DNA from: DATKBT01 sp035546295
GTDB taxonomy: Bacteria > Acidobacteriota > Thermoanaerobaculia > Multivoradales > Multivoraceae
Direction of reading: 5' to 3'
Length of the DNA: 64,000 nucleotides
Assembly (NCBI GenBank): GCA_035546295.1
Contig: DATKBT010000095.1
Span: 17,237 to 81,236 of the forward strand
The position numbers and the translations under genes are program-made. This document shows, piece after piece, positions 42,717 through 51,588 of this stretch (within the stretch, counting starts at the first letter, position 1; each line of letters begins with the position of its first letter). The notes under the pieces were generated by a model. That model saw nothing but the letters and a program-made list of their open reading frames with translations, was not told the origin of the DNA and did not search any database.

Positions 42717-44108
42717 TCACCAGGTCGCCGTGAACGGCAGCTCGATCTCGCCCCCGGCGCCCGGGAACGCGACTTCGGCCCCTTCCGCCGCTTCGACGCT
42801 CGCGAGCGTCTTCACGTCGAACAGCCGATCGACGGTGTTGCCGGCGAGGTCCTCGATCGCCCGCTGGACCACGACCCGATGACGACCGGCCGGCCACCGG
42901 TGCGAGGGCGTGAAGCTCCAGGCCGTGCCGTCCTCCGCGGCGACGGCTCGTCCCTGCACCGGCTGTCGAGCGCCGCCCGAGAGGACCGTGACGAAGCGCA
43001 GGAGCTGGGCGCGGTCGAGTGGCTCGTCGAAGCGGACCGTGACCGGCGCGTCAGGGGCGGTGGGCACGACCAGCTCCCAGCGTTCGGGATCCGGAGACGA
43101 TCGATCCGCGGGAGCGACCGCATAGCTGTGCTCGAACGTTCGTCCCAGCGGCTCTCCCCGCCGCGAGGTCAGATCGCCCTCGATGCGCAGGGTCACCGTC
43201 GAGCCCGCGACCAGCGTCGGACCCAGCTCGCGATGCGGACCCACGCCGCGCTTGACGCGCCCGGGATGCAGGAAGAGCGTCAAGCGGGTGAAGCGGGCGT
43301 CCCACAGGCCGTTCGGGACGTCGACGAACGCTTCGGACACGGTCTCGCCGGCCGCGTCGAGCAGGTGCACCCGGCGCCCGACGTCGCGTGCCGCCATCGG
43401 CTCGCTGAACGCGACGTAGATCCGCAGCAGGTTCTCGGGCACCGTCGTCGAGGTCGGCCAGATCGAGACCACGCGCGGCGCGTCGGCGTCGGCCCCCTCG
43501 GGAGTGAAGGAGAGGCGCAGGATCGAGGTCGTGCGCTCGATGCGGCTTCGAGTCTGCGGCAAGAGGCGCGCGACCTCCTCGAGATCTGCACAGGCGGTAT
43601 AGGTGAGGCCCGGCACCGGGCCGATGCGCGGCACGAACGCGAGGTGCTCGCTTTGCGCGCGCAGGGCGCCGAGCACGCTCGCCTGGCCGTGGGGATGGAC
43701 GCAGCCGCCCCTGGGGTCCAGGTCGACGCGGCCCGTCCACAGGACGATCGGCGCGGAGCTCTCGCGCGTCGCCGGCGCCGACGCCGACGCGGTCGAGCTC
43801 TCTTCCAGGAGCGCGCGCTCGTCGAGGGCGAGCGCGTCGAGCCTCGAGAGATCGAGATCAGGCAACGGGCCGAGGAGCACGGCCCCGAAGGTCTCGCTCG
43901 TCGGGTCGTCGTCGAGGCGGAGCCGGGGCGGCTCCGCCTCGGCTCCGCCGTCCCTCGGCCCGCACGCGGCGAGCAGGATCAGCGCGAGCGCGAGGCCGAG
44001 CGCCCGCGCGGGCCCCAGCCTCCGCTCCTCGGCGCGGCTTCCGTGCCTCAACCCTGATGCCTCGATCCTGATGCCTCGACCCTGATGCCTCGACCCTGAT
44101 GCCTCCAC
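42717..44108 (-). CDS. Lipoprotein with Ig-like (Big_5-type) domains; start uncertain
   Basis: Up to 463 residues. The lipobox LILLAAC (Cys near residue 49 of the longest reading) makes it a secreted lipoprotein. The body has beta-rich Ig-like domains: SIWPTSTTVPENLLRIYVAFSEPM, LTLFLHPGRVKRGVGPHRELGP, then TVRFDEPLDRAQLLRFV and HRWPAGRHRVVVQ, with LAGNTVDRLFDV as the end. Related proteins are surface or periplasmic, of unknown role. Its 5' end lies in a 14-bp repeat: GTG 44108 would translate two repeat units, while TTG 44051 opens closer to the lipobox. I prefer the shorter form, but cannot prove it. Confidence 0.6.
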   Translation of the reverse strand: MEASGSRHQGRGIRIEASGLRHGSRAEERRLGPARALGLALALILLAACGPRDGGAEAEPPRLRLDDDPTSETFGAVLLGPLPDLDLSRLDALALDERALLEESSTASASAPATRESSAPIVLWTGRVDLDPRGGCVHPHGQASVLGALRAQSEHLAFVPRIGPVPGLTYTACADLEEVARLLPQTRSRIERTTSILRLSFTPEGADADAPRVVSIWPTSTTVPENLLRIYVAFSEPMAARDVGRRVHLLDAAGETVSEAFVDVPNGLWDARFTRLTLFLHPGRVKRGVGPHRELGPTLVAGSTVTLRIEGDLTSRRGEPLGRTFEHSYAVAPADRSSPDPERWELVVPTAPDAPVTVRFDEPLDRAQLLRFVTVLSGGARQPVQGRAVAAEDGTAWSFTPSHRWPAGRHRVVVQRAIEDLAGNTVDRLFDVKTLASVEAAEGAEVAFPGAGGEIELPFTATW

Positions 44109-44148
44109 CCTGTCGCCTCGACCCTCGCCTCAACCTGTCGCCTCACCC
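44054..44148 (-). repeat. 14-bp tandem repeat between the two secreted-protein genes
   Basis: Units CTGATGCCTCGACC (plus strand) at 44054, 44068, 44082, 44096 and 44110, then two decayed units to 44148. The array covers the presumed 5' end of the lipoprotein gene and reaches the last codons of the upstream propeller-like gene. Because 14 is not a multiple of three, a gain or loss of one unit would change the lipoprotein reading frame from the distal start codons. Confidence 0.8.
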
Positions 44149-45330
44149 CCGGCGCAGCGGCAGCACGCCGAGATCGAGCGTTCCGCTCGGCGCGCGCTGC
44201 AAGGTCAGCAGGTAGCGGTCGCCGAGGACGTCGAGCTGCTGGATCGCGCCGGGAGAGCGCTTCACGTGCTCGACGCCGGCGGTGTAGGTCGCCGGCTGCT
44301 CGGTGATCGACCCCTCGAACGACGCGATGTCCCGGGTGTCGACCACGATCAAGGGCAGGCTGCTGTTGGCCAGGAACAGCCGGTCCCCTTCGGGACCCTT
44401 CACCACCACCATGTCGAGCGGGTAGTTCCCCGCCCCGAGCTCGGCGATCGTACGACCCTTCAGGTGCGCCTCGTCCTCGAGGTCGGCGACCTTGAACAGC
44501 GCGAGCGGCGTGCATAGATAGGCGGCCAGGATGTGCTCCTCGCCGTCGAGCGTGTAGGGGACGAAGGTGCGGATCGGGGCATGGGTCTCGTAGGCGCCAT
44601 GAGCGCCGTGGTAGATCTCGAGGGTCGTCGCGCTGGCGCCATCCGCGAACGGCAGCGGCACCCGCCACAGGGTCGAGGCGAACTCCTCGTTGGAGAGTCC
44701 CGCCACGAACAACGTGTCCTCGGTCACCGCCAGGTCGGTGATGGTGTCGGTGCGCAGGCTGATGCCTTCGATGAACGGATGGGTCTTCTCGGCGGCGATC
44801 GGGTTGGGCAGCTCGATCCGCGCGAAGCGGGCATCGTCGAGCGGAAATTCCTCGATCGAGCCCTTCGCGTCGATCGTCAGCAGCAGGTCGGCGTCCGCCA
44901 CGTGGTTGGGCAGCTTCCACTCGAGATCCCAGCCGGCGCGCCCGTGCGACACTGCGAGGAAGACGCGGTGCGAGATGGGGTGGACGGCGAGGTCGTGCAC
45001 CAGAACGTCGGCGGCGCGGGTTCCGAGGCGGGCCGCGATCTTCGCCTCGACGTCCTCGAGCTCGATGGGCTCGGCGGGAGCGGGCTTCTCGTCCGAGGTG
45101 TCGACGGCGAAGACGGCGCCCCCTCTGCCGTCGCCCAGGAACAGCGTGCCGTCGGAGGCGAAGGCGAGCACGCTGATCGACTGCGGCGACGCCTTCCCGC
45201 GGGCGAGCTCGCCAGCGAGCGAGTCCGCGGGGGACTTGCTCGGCGCTGCGACGCCGAGACCGAGGAGCGGCAACGTTGCGATGCACAGGATGGGGACGAC
45301 GGCCCAGGCAGCGAGTCGTTTCACGAGCAT
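44143..45330 (-). CDS. Secreted beta-propeller-like protein, unknown function
   Basis: 395 residues from ATG 45330 (GAAGGTGA before it). Signal peptide of about 28 residues, then repeated four-strand motifs with a Ser-Asp-Gly or Asp-Gly turn (VLAFASDGTLFLGDGRGGAVFAVDT; VHDLAVHPISHRVFLAVSHG; DLAVTEDTLFVAGLSNEEF; PLIVVDTRDI), as expected for a six- or seven-blade propeller. No catalytic signature is visible. I do not recognise the family. It is followed by the Ig-like lipoprotein on the same strand, and the pair may form a surface complex. Confidence 0.6.
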   Translation of the reverse strand: MLVKRLAAWAVVPILCIATLPLLGLGVAAPSKSPADSLAGELARGKASPQSISVLAFASDGTLFLGDGRGGAVFAVDTSDEKPAPAEPIELEDVEAKIAARLGTRAADVLVHDLAVHPISHRVFLAVSHGRAGWDLEWKLPNHVADADLLLTIDAKGSIEEFPLDDARFARIELPNPIAAEKTHPFIEGISLRTDTITDLAVTEDTLFVAGLSNEEFASTLWRVPLPFADGASATTLEIYHGAHGAYETHAPIRTFVPYTLDGEEHILAAYLCTPLALFKVADLEDEAHLKGRTIAELGAGNYPLDMVVVKGPEGDRLFLANSSLPLIVVDTRDIASFEGSITEQPATYTAGVEHVKRSPGAIQQLDVLGDRYLLTLQRAPSGTLDLGVLPLRRG

Positions 45331-45474
45331 TCACCTTCGATGGAGCACAGGTCGATGCGCGGGCGGGAGACGAGCGACGAAACGGCGGACTCGACGGACC
45401 GAACGCCGGGCAGGGCGCCCCGCGCGCGATCAGTGTACGCGACGGCGGCGCCGTCCGCGTCGACCGGCGCCGCG

Positions 45475-48400
45475 CTACCAGGTGTCCACGTAAGGCCGCT
45501 TCTTGCCGGCGCGCCGTGGCGGTGCCGGCACCGACTCGAGCGCGCGCGCGATCCACCGTCGCGTCTCCGCCGGGTCGATCACGTCGTCGACCGCGAACGA
45601 CGCGCCGGCCGAGAGCGCTCGCCCGCGCTCGTAGGCGGCGGCGACCAGCTCCTGGTAGCGCGCGCGGCGCTGCTCGGGGTCCTCGATCGCGGCGAGCTCG
45701 TTGCGGAAGCCGAGCTTGACCTGCCCCTCCAGTCCCATGCCTCCGAACTCGGCGGTCGGCCAGGCGACGGTGAAGAAGGGGCGCTTCAAGTCGCCGCCGC
45801 ACATCGCCTGCGCGCCCAGCCCGTAGGCCTTGCGCAGGACCACGGCCAGGATCGGGACCGTGAGGTTGGCACCGGTGACGAACAGCCGGCTGCAGTGGCG
45901 CACGATCGCGCTGCGCTCGATCTCGGGACCGACCATCATTCCGGGGGTGTCGCACAGGACCAGCACCGGCAGGTCGAAGGCGTCGCAGAGCTGCAGGAAG
46001 CGCGCGGCCTTGTCCGAGCCGGGGGAGTCGATCGCGCCCGACAGATGCTCGGGATCGTTGGCGACGACTCCCAGGGGCCGGCCTTCGATGCGGATCAGGG
46101 CGGTGACGATGCCGGGGCCGAAGCCGGAGCGCAGCTCGAGGACGCTGCCGAGATCGGCGAGTCCTTCGATTGCGTCGCGCACCCGGTACACGCGCAGCCG
46201 GTTCTCGGGCACGACGCGGCGCAGCAGCCGCTGGTCGGCGCAATCCCAGTGCGCGAGGCGGCCCTGGAAGTAGGAGAGGTATTTCTTCGCGACCCGAACC
46301 CCCTCCGCCTCGTCGGCGACCGCGACGTCGACCACCCCGTTGGGGACCTGAACCGCCATCGGCCCGACCTCCTCGGGGCGGAAGACGCCGAGGCCGCCGC
46401 CCTCGATCAGCGCCGGGCCGCCCATGCCGATGCTGGAGTCGGCGGTGGCGATGATCACGTCGCAGCAGCCGAGCAGCGAGGCGTTGCCGGCGAAGCAGAA
46501 GCGCGAGGTGATGCCGACCAGCGGCACCAGGCCGGAGAGCCGCGCCATCGAGCTGAAGGTCGCAGTGTCGAGCGGCCGGTAGGTCTCGTCGGTGCGCCCC
46601 TGGCCGGCCCTGGTGGTGCTCTCGCCTCCCTGGCGCCTGCCACCGGTGCCGGCGCGTCCGCCGCCCCCCTCGGCGAACAGGACCACCGGCCGCCGCCACT
46701 GCTCGGCGAGCTCGAGCATGCGGTCGGTCTTGGGGTGATTCAGCGCCCCCTGGGTGCCGGCGAGCACGGTGTAGTCGTAGGCCATCACGACGCAACGCGA
46801 GTCCTCGCCCGGGAACAGGCCACCGTTGACGTTGCCGATGCCGGTGATCATGCCGTCGGTGGGGAACCTGGCGATCACCTGCTCGCGGGGCAGGCCGGTG
46901 CCGGGCGTCAGCACGAGCTGACCGTGCTCGACGAAAGTGCCCTCGTCGCACAGGTCGTCGACGTTCTCGCGCGCGGTGCGCTGGTGGGTGCGCCGGCGCT
47001 TGGCGACGGCATCGGGTCGAGCGGCATCGAGGGTGACCGCGTGCCGCTCGTGGACCTCGGCGAGGTCGGGGCGGATCTCGTCGAGGTCGACCTCCTGCGA
47101 CGTCTGGCCGGTCTCCGCGTCCTCGGTTGCCTCCTCGATCCAGGCGAGCAGGGTTCCGTCGTAGACCGTGTCGCCGACCGCCACGAACAGCTCGCCGAGT
47201 GTGCCGGAGACTGGAGCCCGGATCTCGTGCTCCATCTTCATCGCCTCCATGATCAGCACCGCTGCGCCGACGCGCACCGTCTCGCCTCGCTCCAGCTCGA
47301 CGCCGACTACGGTTCCCTGCATCGGCGCGCGCAATGCGACCGCACCGTCCGGGATCTCCGGATCGTCGAGCGCCGGCGCGGCCTCCGCCGCGAGCTCGGC
47401 CAAAGCGGCCGGAGCGCTCGCGCCGAGGCCCTTACCGTAGTCGAGCACCGCCAGCGGATCGAGCGCGTCGACCCGTGCTCCGGCCCGGCGGGCCGCGGCG
47501 CTCACGGCGCTCACGACGCTTGGCGCCTGGCTCTGCGTCGTGGAGCGGCGCCGCCGCTCGGCGCTCGCCACCAGGGTGCTCAGATGCTCGTCGACGAAGC
47601 GGGTGTGGATGCGCGCGGCGCCGACGTCGGGGTGCTCGAGGATCGCCAGGAGCAGCGGGACGTTGGTCTCGACTCCCGCGATCCGCAGCTCCTCGAGCGC
47701 GCGCGCAGTTCGTCGCATGGCGGGCTCCAGCCGGCCCTGGCCCGAGTGGCCGATCACCTTGGCGAGCAGCGAGTCGTACCGGGAGCTCGTGCGGTAGCCG
47801 GCGTAGCCGTAGGTGTCGGTCCGCACCCCCGGCCCCGTCGGCGGCTCGAAGAGCGTCAGCGTGCCGCTCGACGGGCGGGTGGCGCCGTCGGCCTCGAGCG
47901 TCTCCAGGTTCACGCGCGCCTGGACCGCGAAGCCGCGGGGCGCGGGAACGTCGCCGTTGGAGCAGCCGAGCTCGTCGAGGGACCGACCGCGCGCCAGCTC
48001 GAGCTGGAGGCGCACCAGGTCGAGACCCGTCACCTCCTCGGTGACGGTGTGCTCGACCTGCAGGCGAGCGTTGGCCTCCAGGAACGAGAACCCGGCGTCG
48101 CTCGCTCCAGCGGCGATCCCCTCCGCGGGGACCAGGAACTCGAAGGTGCCGAGGCTCCGGTAACCGGCGGCGCGCGCGAGGGCCAGCGCGGCCTCGACCA
48201 GCTCGCGCCGGAGCCCGACGGGGAGAGCGGGCGCGGGGGCGATCTCGATCAGCTTCTGGTGGCGGCGCTGGAGGCTGCAATCGCGGTCCCCGAGCGCGCT
48301 GACGTTTCCCTCGTCGTCACCGGCGATCTGGACCTCGACGTGGCGTGCGCCGCGCACCAGCTCCTCGACGTAGAGGTCGCCGGCGCCGAATGCCGCCTCC

Positions 48401-48957
48401 GCCTCCGACGCCGCGCGGCGGTAGGCATCGGCGAGCTCCGAGCGGTCCCCGACGACCCGCAGCCCGCGACCCCCTCCGCCCCCCGCGGCCTTGATCACCA
48501 TCGCGGCGCCCGCCGGGAGCGCCTCGAAGAAGGCGCGGGCCCGCTCCAGGGTCACGGGCTCGGAGATCCCGGGCGGCACCGGCACGCCCTGCCGCTCGGC
48601 GAGCGCCCGCGCGCGGGTCTTGTCGCCGAACAGCTCGAGCACCTCGGGGGGCGGACCGACGAACAGGATCCCGCTCTCGGCACAGCGACGGGCCAGCTCC
48701 GCGCTCTCGGCGAGAAAGCCCCACCCCGGGTGGAGCGCGACGCAACCCTCCTGCGCAGCGAGACCCACGATCTGCTCCGCGTCGAGGTAGGCGCGCGGAC
48801 CGGAGCCCGAGAGAGGGACGGCGGCGTCGGCGCGACGGACGTGCAGGCACTCGGCGTCGTCCTCGGCGAAGATCGCCACGGTCTCGATCTCGAGCTCCGC
48901 GGCGGCTCGCGCGATGCGGATCGCGACCTCGCCGCGGTTGGCGATCATCAGCTTCAT
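45475..48957 (-). CDS. Single-chain biotin-dependent acyl-CoA carboxylase (BC-BCCP-CT)
   Basis: 1160 residues from ATG 48957. Order of domains: biotin carboxylase at 1-450 (MKLMIANRGEVAIRIARAA; IKAAGGGGGRGLRVV; SFLEANARLQVEHTVTEEVTG); a linker with BCCP carrying the biotin lysine Lys574 in IMEAMKMEHEI; carboxyltransferase at about 650-1160 (VVLFAEGGGGRAGTG, SRFCFAGNASLLGCCDVII, DTPGMMVGPEIERSAIVRHCSRL). One polypeptide carries all three activities, as in long-chain acyl-CoA carboxylases, so it is probably an acetyl-/propionyl- or longer acyl-CoA carboxylase. A Gly/Arg/Thr-rich insertion follows the first CT motif. An upstream in-frame extension of 146 codons is not used. Confidence 0.93.
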   Translation of the reverse strand: MKLMIANRGEVAIRIARAAAELEIETVAIFAEDDAECLHVRRADAAVPLSGSGPRAYLDAEQIVGLAAQEGCVALHPGWGFLAESAELARRCAESGILFVGPPPEVLELFGDKTRARALAERQGVPVPPGISEPVTLERARAFFEALPAGAAMVIKAAGGGGGRGLRVVGDRSELADAYRRAASEAEAAFGAGDLYVEELVRGARHVEVQIAGDDEGNVSALGDRDCSLQRRHQKLIEIAPAPALPVGLRRELVEAALALARAAGYRSLGTFEFLVPAEGIAAGASDAGFSFLEANARLQVEHTVTEEVTGLDLVRLQLELARGRSLDELGCSNGDVPAPRGFAVQARVNLETLEADGATRPSSGTLTLFEPPTGPGVRTDTYGYAGYRTSSRYDSLLAKVIGHSGQGRLEPAMRRTARALEELRIAGVETNVPLLLAILEHPDVGAARIHTRFVDEHLSTLVASAERRRRSTTQSQAPSVVSAVSAAARRAGARVDALDPLAVLDYGKGLGASAPAALAELAAEAAPALDDPEIPDGAVALRAPMQGTVVGVELERGETVRVGAAVLIMEAMKMEHEIRAPVSGTLGELFVAVGDTVYDGTLLAWIEEATEDAETGQTSQEVDLDEIRPDLAEVHERHAVTLDAARPDAVAKRRRTHQRTARENVDDLCDEGTFVEHGQLVLTPGTGLPREQVIARFPTDGMITGIGNVNGGLFPGEDSRCVVMAYDYTVLAGTQGALNHPKTDRMLELAEQWRRPVVLFAEGGGGRAGTGGRRQGGESTTRAGQGRTDETYRPLDTATFSSMARLSGLVPLVGITSRFCFAGNASLLGCCDVIIATADSSIGMGGPALIEGGGLGVFRPEEVGPMAVQVPNGVVDVAVADEAEGVRVAKKYLSYFQGRLAHWDCADQRLLRRVVPENRLRVYRVRDAIEGLADLGSVLELRSGFGPGIVTALIRIEGRPLGVVANDPEHLSGAIDSPGSDKAARFLQLCDAFDLPVLVLCDTPGMMVGPEIERSAIVRHCSRLFVTGANLTVPILAVVLRKAYGLGAQAMCGGDLKRPFFTVAWPTAEFGGMGLEGQVKLGFRNELAAIEDPEQRRARYQELVAAAYERGRALSAGASFAVDDVIDPAETRRWIARALESVPAPPRRAGKKRPYVDTW

Positions 48958-49043
48958 GGCGTGCGTGACGACCCGGAGCGGTCGGGGGCCGGCGCTTTGC
49001 GTCGGGAGCGATGGGGGCTTCGGAGCATTCGAGATGCGGTGGT

Positions 49044-49460
49044 CTAACGCGGCTCCTGCGCGTCGACGTACCCCAGCGCGCGCAACTCTGCGAGCTCCTC
49101 GGGCGCGATCGCGACCTGCCGGTCCTGTGAGTCGGAGAACGCCGCGAAGGTTTGCAGCTGGGATCGGAGCTCTCGGCGCAGCGCCTCGCTCAGGCGGTCG
49201 GTGAGCGCGGGGTTCTCGTCGTGGATCGGTCGCAGCTCGCCCGGATCGTGTGCCAGGTCGTAGAGCGACCGGCGAGTCGAGTCGAGGCGCAGGCTGTGGT
49301 TCCCGCGCAGGAGGACCGACTCCCAGGACATGGTGGCGATGACGTCTCGAGCTTGCGAGACCTCGCCGGCCTCGAGCGCGGGCGCGCAGGCGCACAGGGA
49401 GGAGAGCCAGCCGCAGAGCGCCGCCGCAACGACGCTCGACCGGGTGCGGGGATCACTCAT
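49044..49460 (-). pseudogene. Sulfatase remnant: signal peptide joined to the C-terminal tail
   Basis: A 138-residue frame. It starts with a signal/lipobox-like leader (VVAAALCGWLSSLCAC) and then jumps straight into the end of an alkaline-phosphatase-fold sulfatase: ATMSWESVLLRGNHSLRL, SLYDLAHDPGELRPIH and the family closing RALGYVDAQEPR. The catalytic N-terminal domain with the CxPxR formylglycine motif (several hundred residues) is absent, so an internal deletion is likely and sulfatase activity is impossible. Its ATG overlaps the end of the upstream membrane gene by eight bases (ATGAGTGA), so it may still be translated. Confidence 0.7.
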
Positions 49461-51561
49461 GGCTGTTCGGGGCGGGCGGGCCGGGTCCATTATGGCCCGG
49501 GCCGAGCGGCGTCGCTCCGGCGCTCGGCCGAGGACGCAGCGCCTCGTCGCGTGATCCCGCCCCGCCGGCTTCGAGCTCGCGCACCTCGATCCTGCCGTCG
49601 GGCGAGCGGTAGAGGAGGGGCGCCGCCTCGACGACCTCGAGCAGGCCCTGCGGGTATCGGGCGCCGGGCCGTCTCGCCTCCCGCAGGACGTGCGTGATGC
49701 GCATGCGCGCGAGGCGCCGCGCAGCGGCCGCCGCGTCGTCGCCGCGAAACAGCTCGCCGATCTGCGACGCCTCGAGGAAGCTGTCGGCGACGTAGGCGCG
49801 GTGGAGGTGGAAGCCCCGGTTGTGATCGAGCAGCAGCAGGCGCGCGTCCGCGGGCAGCCGCTCGTCGACGAATCGGTGGGCGGGCTCGACCAGTTCGGCG
49901 CGCATCTCGGCGTAGTGCCGCGCGAGCGCCGGGGCATTGTCGAGCGCGACGCGCCCCCACGGCCAGGCGTACCAGAGCAGTAGCCCCGAGGCGAGCAGCG
50001 CCGGCGCGGGCGCTGCGGCGCGCGCGACCCCCGGCCAGCGACCGAGGGCGCGGACCAGCTCACCGAGGGCGCGGGCCGCGGCGACCGCCAGCAGGGCGAC
50101 TGCGGGCACCAGGAAGCGCATCTGCTGTGAGCTGACCGCCCACACGGCGAATGACAGGGCCGCGAGGAACAGCGCCCGGCGGACCACCTCGTCCCGCAGC
50201 GCCGCCCACGCCGAGAGCGGCACGAGCAGCAGCCAGAACGGCGCGATCCGGCCGTCGAAGCGGTCGTAGCCGGTGCCCCCCTCCAGCGCGACGCGCAACG
50301 GCAGCAGCAGGTAGTCGACCGGCCCGCGCCCCATGCCGATGGCGCGCTGCCAGCGGGCGAGCTCCTCCGACAGCGCCGCGCTCCACTCCGGACCGCCGAG
50401 CAGGGTGTGGAGGAAGGGGTAGACGGGGTTGCCGGTGAGGATCGCGCTCTTGACCAGCCAGGGGAGGAACAGCAGGGCCGCCGGGATCGCCAACCGGACG
50501 AGCGCGCGGGTGACGGAGCGCCAAGGCCAGCGGGCGCGCCACGCCTCGAGCACGAAGAGCGTTGCCAGGCATCCCGCGGCGACGAAGCCAGTCACCTTGA
50601 TGGCGCAGAGCGCGCCGGCGCAGATCCCGGCGAGCAGGAGCGCCGCTCGCGTCTCGTCGGGCAGCGGCGCGAGATCGTCGGTGGTGCGCGGGTGCAGACC
50701 TCTCGCCGAGAGCCCGCGGTCGAGCGCTCCGAAGCCGAGCAGCAGGAAGAAGGCCGAGGCGAGGTCGACGTAGGCGACCGCCATCTCGGCGAGCACGACG
50801 GGGTTGGCGAGGAAGAGCGCAGCGGCGACCGCGCCCTGCGCCACGCTCGGCTCGACGCCCGCCACGGTGCTCGTCCGCGGCCCGGCGAGCCGCCAGGCGA
50901 GGACCGCGGCGAGCACGCCGAACGCCAGGTGGAGGAGCTTGGCGAGCACGAAGTCGCGCAGCGCCATCGCCGCCCCGAACAACAGCTCGATGCCCAACGG
51001 CCAGTTCGAGTAGACGTTGAACGGGATGCGCACGAACCCGCCGTGCTCGAGATAGATCCTGGGCACGGTCAGGTGGTAGACGTCGGCGTCCCAGGAGACG
51101 TCTGGGATCAAGGCGCGGGCGAGGACGCCGAGGACGGCTGCCGTGACGGCGACGGCGGCGAGCGCGAGGGCCAGTCGGGCCGCCGGCCTCGGCTCCGGCC
51201 CCTCGTTCGGCGCCACCGCCTTCCACGGTTCCGGCCCCGGCCCCGGGCTCCGGCTCGCGAGCCGGCGGCCCTCGAGCGCCAGACCGAGAGCCGGCAGCGC
51301 GATCGCGAGCGCCAGGATCGGCGCTCGCGAGAGCGCCCCGGCGGCGGCGAGCGCGAAGAGGAGGACGATCCAGGCGGCGGTCCCGAGCCCGAACGAGACG
51401 AGCCAGCGGTCGATTCGGGCGTGACCCAGGGAGGAGGCGACCCCCGCTCGCCCGCCGGCGCCGACCGACCGGTCCAGCGCGCGTGCCGTGACCGCGCCGG
51501 TGAGCGCGATGCCTGCGACCGCCGCGAAGAGCCAGAGGCAGGCGCCGATCGGATCGATCAT
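49453..51561 (-). CDS. GT-C-like polytopic membrane glycosyltransferase
   Basis: 702 residues from ATG 51561 with about 12 hydrophobic helices across residues 5-560 and a soluble C-terminal domain. The first long extracytoplasmic loop carries ALIPDVSWDADVYHLTVPRIYLEHG, with the paired acidic residues expected of lipid-carrier-dependent GT-C enzymes (ArnT/PMT-like), and a later NPVYPFLHTLLGG loop. The substrate would be a polyprenyl-phosphate sugar and the acceptor a protein or lipid outside the cytoplasm. The final residues include Pro/Gly-rich sequence. Its stop overlaps the sulfatase remnant; FprA lies upstream on the same strand. Confidence 0.75.
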   Translation of the reverse strand: MIDPIGACLWLFAAVAGIALTGAVTARALDRSVGAGGRAGVASSLGHARIDRWLVSFGLGTAAWIVLLFALAAAGALSRAPILALAIALPALGLALEGRRLASRSPGPGPEPWKAVAPNEGPEPRPAARLALALAAVAVTAAVLGVLARALIPDVSWDADVYHLTVPRIYLEHGGFVRIPFNVYSNWPLGIELLFGAAMALRDFVLAKLLHLAFGVLAAVLAWRLAGPRTSTVAGVEPSVAQGAVAAALFLANPVVLAEMAVAYVDLASAFFLLLGFGALDRGLSARGLHPRTTDDLAPLPDETRAALLLAGICAGALCAIKVTGFVAAGCLATLFVLEAWRARWPWRSVTRALVRLAIPAALLFLPWLVKSAILTGNPVYPFLHTLLGGPEWSAALSEELARWQRAIGMGRGPVDYLLLPLRVALEGGTGYDRFDGRIAPFWLLLVPLSAWAALRDEVVRRALFLAALSFAVWAVSSQQMRFLVPAVALLAVAAARALGELVRALGRWPGVARAAAPAPALLASGLLLWYAWPWGRVALDNAPALARHYAEMRAELVEPAHRFVDERLPADARLLLLDHNRGFHLHRAYVADSFLEASQIGELFRGDDAAAAARRLARMRITHVLREARRPGARYPQGLLEVVEAAPLLYRSPDGRIEVRELEAGGAGSRDEALRPRPSAGATPLGPGHNGPGPPAPNSHE

Positions 51562-51588
51562 GTCGGCAGTAGGCGCACAGAGCGCCCG

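Noticed and set aside
44533..49047. A 1504-residue plus-strand open frame opposite the carboxylase.
   Set aside because: It is antisense to the carboxylase and propeller-like genes, whose own frames carry clear motifs. Its composition is Arg/Gly/Glu-rich with no domains.
48958..49395. A 146-codon N-terminal extension of the carboxylase.
   Set aside because: The biotin-carboxylase fold begins exactly at MKLMIANRGEV, and the extension is antisense to the sulfatase remnant and rich in Arg/Pro.
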